Shown in pieces: positions 61,746 to 64,000 of a stretch of DNA of 64,000 bases. The notes beneath the pieces are model-generated. The model was not told the DNA's origin. It worked only from the letters and a program-made list of their open reading frames with translations, and made no database searches. How positions within the stretch are numbered: position 1 is the stretch's first letter; every line of letters starts with the position of its first letter. Source of the stretch: Fredericiella sp038205395 (GTDB taxonomy: Bacteria; Chloroflexota; Anaerolineae; Caldilineales; Caldilineaceae); NCBI GenBank assembly GCA_038205395.1, contig JBBRBX010000011.1, positions 1 to 64,000 on the forward strand, written 5' to 3'. The translations under genes were made by a program, and so were the position numbers.

Positions 61746-62540
61746 ATGGAAAATAGAGCAGAAACAGCCATGCCGGCGCCGGCAGTGGAAACAAGTGCGC
61801 CGGTCTTGCGGCTGGATCGGGTTACGAAGCGCTTTGGCGGTCTGACGGCCGTTGATCAAGTGAGCCTGCAAATTTATCCAGGGGAAGTTGTGGCATTGGC
61901 GGGCGACAACGGCGCGGGCAAGTCGACCCTGATCAAAATGATCTCAGGCGTCTACAAGCCGGATGACGGCCACATTTTTCTAGCCGATCGCGAGATCACC
62001 ATTAGCTCGCCGATGGAGGCGCGCAGTTTGGGTATTGAAACAATCTACCAAGACCTGGCGCTGTGTGAAAATTTGGACGCCACCATCAATATCTTCCTGG
62101 GTCGCGAGCCGTCGCGCCGGCTGCTGGGGATATTCAAGCAAGTAGATCGGACCAAAATGCTGGTCGAGTCGCAGGCAGTGTTGAAGCGGCTGGATATCCG
62201 TATTCCCAACCTGCGCCGGCCAATTCGCGAGATGTCGGGCGGCCAGCGACAAGCAGTGGCCATCGCGCGCGCCGTCTACTGGAATGCGCGGCTGGTGATC
62301 ATGGACGAGCCGACGGCAGCGCTGGGTGTGCCGGAGCAGCGCAAAGTACATGAACTGGTGCGTGCGCTCAAACAGCAAAACGTACCGGTCATCATCATCA
62401 GCCACAACATGCAGGACATCTTTGCCAGCGCAGACCGCATCATCGTGATGCGCCGCGGCCAGAAAGTCGGCGACGTGCGTGCGACGGATCTGGATGGTGA
62501 CGGGCTGGTCGGGCTGATGGTGGGAGCGGGAGAAACATAG
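61746..62540 (+). CDS. Single-domain sugar ABC transporter ATPase (FrcA type)
   Basis: 264 residues with one nucleotide-binding domain: Walker A GDNGAGKSTLIKM, Q-loop YQDLALCENL, signature MSGGQRQAVAIA, Walker B LVIMDEPTAALG and H-loop IISHNM. RbsA-type sugar importers carry two fused domains of about 500 residues; this single-domain form is that of FrcA, which works as a homodimer. GGGGGTGA lies upstream of ATG 61746. Last gene of the operon. Confidence 0.92.
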   Translation: MENRAETAMPAPAVETSAPVLRLDRVTKRFGGLTAVDQVSLQIYPGEVVALAGDNGAGKSTLIKMISGVYKPDDGHIFLADREITISSPMEARSLGIETIYQDLALCENLDATINIFLGREPSRRLLGIFKQVDRTKMLVESQAVLKRLDIRIPNLRRPIREMSGGQRQAVAIARAVYWNARLVIMDEPTAALGVPEQRKVHELVRALKQQNVPVIIISHNMQDIFASADRIIVMRRGQKVGDVRATDLDGDGLVGLMVGAGET

Positions 62541-62577
62541 CCTGCGCACCTCGCCCCACCATTATGGTTGCCGGCAC

Positions 62578-64000
62578 CTAGCCGAATCCGTTGCCGGCGC
62601 TGTGTCGGCTGGGCACATCCGAGCTAGTCACAGTGTGGATCGGTTCCGGTCGATCGGCCAACGCTTCTTCCGTAAACTGATAGGCGACGGTGGTCACTGC
62701 GACCCGGCGGATGTCCTGCAGTGCCAGGTTGAGACTGATGGCGGCGTTCTGATGCAGCGCCTGCTCGGTCAGGTTGCCCATGACCAGATGGCCGACGATC
62801 ACATGAATATAGCCGTCGTTCATCTCCGCCATCAACTCTTCGACATACTTGTGCACCGGGCCGGTCAGCTCACGATAGGGTGAAGGCAGCACCTTGAAAT
62901 AGGCCTCATCGCCAATGCGCTCAATCCAGCGCCGGCGCACCGCCTCCGCCTTCTCGGGGTCGATGGCGACATGCAAGGCAGTCCACGGCGCGCCCAAAGA
63001 TTTGGCGAAATTAATGGTATGAATCGTCCCCGCGTGCACGTCGTCCACCATCACTAATGTCTTGACCGGATGCTGACGAATGTTGGGGAACAGCGAGCCT
63101 CGATGCAGCACAGCCGCCACATGTTTATAGTGGCTGTTGATGCGAAAAAAGATAAATACCAGTGTGGGGATAATGATAACGACAATCCAGGCGCCGTCAC
63201 TAAACTTGGCCACGGCAAAAATGATCATGACGACAAAGGTCAGTACGGCGCCAACCGCATTGACAATCTGTTTTGTGCGCCAATGGCCATCGTAGCGCAT
63301 GATTGCCCCATGCACTTCACGTTCTTCGCCGGGCTGCATCTTGCCGATGCGCCGCCAGCGCACTACCATCCCGCTTTGGGAGAGGGTAAAAGACATAAAC
63401 ACACCGATGGCATAAAGGGGAATCAAGCGTGTGGTGTCGGCGGCAAATATCACAATTAACAGGGAGGCCGCCAAGGCCAAGGCGACAATGCCCCAGGAAA
63501 AAACCAGACGCCGGCCACGATAGGTCAATTGTTTGGGCAGAAAGCTGTCGGCAGCGATGAGGGCGCCGAGGCGCGGAAAGTCGGCGTAGGAGGTATTAGC
63601 CGCCATGATCAAGATCACGGTTGTCGCCGCCAGGGTGACGTAATACATGGGGCCGATGCCGTACAGTGTACGTGCAATCTGCGAAATGACCGTTTCCTTC
63701 ATGCCCTCGCCGGCGACTACATGCACTTGATTGGCAAGCACCGTAATGCCGATAAACATGACGCCCAATAAGGCACTCATCAACACCAGCGTCTGCGCCG
63801 CATTGCGGCTGCGCGGCTGCTTGAACGCCATGATGCCGTTGGAAATCGCTTCAACGCCGGTCAGCGCCGTACAGCCGCTGGCAAAGGCTTTGAGGATCAG
63901 AAAGAGAGTCAGCGGCTGCAAGGTGTGCGTAAAGGTCTCGGCATCGGTGACGGTGCTGAGTTGACCCGTACTTTGCTGCCAGAAGCCAAACGCCAGCGTT
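62578..64000 (-). CDS. APC-family permease, 5' end beyond window
   Basis: The frame is open to the right edge, so the N-terminus is missing; 474 codons are visible. Helices of the amino acid-polyamine-organocation family are seen, with TALTGVEAISNGIMAFKQPRSRNAAQT near the start, ANTSYADFPRLGALIAADSFLPKQL in the middle and about eight helices in total. The last ~150 residues are a soluble domain resembling a universal-stress-protein fold (VKTLVMVDDVHAGTIHTINFAKSLGAPWTALHVAI). Substrate (amino acid or K+) cannot be assigned. Convergent with the sugar operon. Confidence 0.9.
   Translation of the reverse strand, partial: TLAFGFWQQSTGQLSTVTDAETFTHTLQPLTLFLILKAFASGCTALTGVEAISNGIMAFKQPRSRNAAQTLVLMSALLGVMFIGITVLANQVHVVAGEGMKETVISQIARTLYGIGPMYYVTLAATTVILIMAANTSYADFPRLGALIAADSFLPKQLTYRGRRLVFSWGIVALALAASLLIVIFAADTTRLIPLYAIGVFMSFTLSQSGMVVRWRRIGKMQPGEEREVHGAIMRYDGHWRTKQIVNAVGAVLTFVVMIIFAVAKFSDGAWIVVIIIPTLVFIFFRINSHYKHVAAVLHRGSLFPNIRQHPVKTLVMVDDVHAGTIHTINFAKSLGAPWTALHVAIDPEKAEAVRRRWIERIGDEAYFKVLPSPYRELTGPVHKYVEELMAEMNDGYIHVIVGHLVMGNLTEQALHQNAAISLNLALQDIRRVAVTTVAYQFTEEALADRPEPIHTVTSSDVPSRHSAGNGFG

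Overview
The window is GC-rich bacterial chromosome with short intergenic gaps, AGGAGG-type ribosome binding sites and many ATGA/GTGA start-stop overlaps. The gene content fits a Chloroflexota bacterium, probably of the Anaerolineae/Caldilineae type. The indicators are an F420-type LLM oxidoreductase, a mevalonate-pathway decarboxylase, an abundance of HisKA_3 kinases and LuxR/NarL regulators, two-component propeller sensors and FrcBCA-like sugar ABC genes. This assignment is inferred from gene content; there is no rRNA or other marker to confirm it. I see no rRNA, tRNA, CRISPR array, transposase or phage gene.

Layout. 1-6.4 kb: 3' part of a Cu/Zn superoxide dismutase with a Met-rich hexapeptide repeat, an SDR oxidoreductase, a YbbP-like permease next to a TesA-like lipoprotein esterase, an EamA transporter, and the decayed remains of a second transporter. 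6.5-10.1 kb: two tandem paralogous multi-membrane proteins of GT-C type, one interrupted by a single amber codon. 10.5-16.3 kb: metabolic genes (mevalonate decarboxylase homologue, heme/molybdopterin oxidoreductase, quinone reductase, acetamidase, LrgAB pair). 16.4-21.8 kb: copper island (Met-rich exported protein, two-component system, CopB-type ATPase). 21.9-26.1 kb: ECF sigma factor, phosphopantetheinyl transferase, a WYL-regulator remnant, a LuxR regulator with a dead receiver domain, and a NarL-type two-component pair. 26.4-30.3 kb: M48 protease, a DUF1328 mini-protein, a cysteine-free family-4-like uracil-DNA glycosylase, an SDR and an F420-type oxidoreductase.

30.6-41.6 kb is one minus-strand gene train of eight genes: a LuxR regulator with a dead receiver, a lipid kinase, two AI-2E-family transporters, a YihY/BrkB protein, a 1248-residue PAS/GAF sensor kinase, a receiver-kinase hybrid and a stand-alone receiver. 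Its first gene and the related regulator at 23.5 kb both have an identical-arm palindrome GGTAGGG-N4-CCCTACC upstream. 42.1-45.5 kb is a stress/envelope cluster: a YqjD-like amphipathic protein, a holin-X family protein, a DUF3618 protein carrying six perfectly phased 11-residue LEA-like repeats, and CsbD. 45.6-50 kb is a TetR-controlled ABC exporter resembling YbhGFSR with the ATPase split in two. 50-54 kb is a propeller-sensor kinase with its NarL partner. 54-59 kb holds rsgA, a pcrA-like helicase, an SDR and a SEC-C protein. 59.2-62.5 kb is a sugar ABC operon with overlapping operator palindromes on its promoter. The window ends inside an APC-family permease.

Signal transduction dominates: five histidine kinases, four intact and two degenerate receivers, an ECF sigma factor and a TetR regulator. 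Metal handling (CopB island, SodC) and membrane or envelope stress are the other main themes. The most novel-looking items are the shared palindrome in front of the two dead-receiver regulators together with the eight-gene membrane-signalling train, the cysteine-free glycosylase, and the LEA/holin-X/CsbD cluster.
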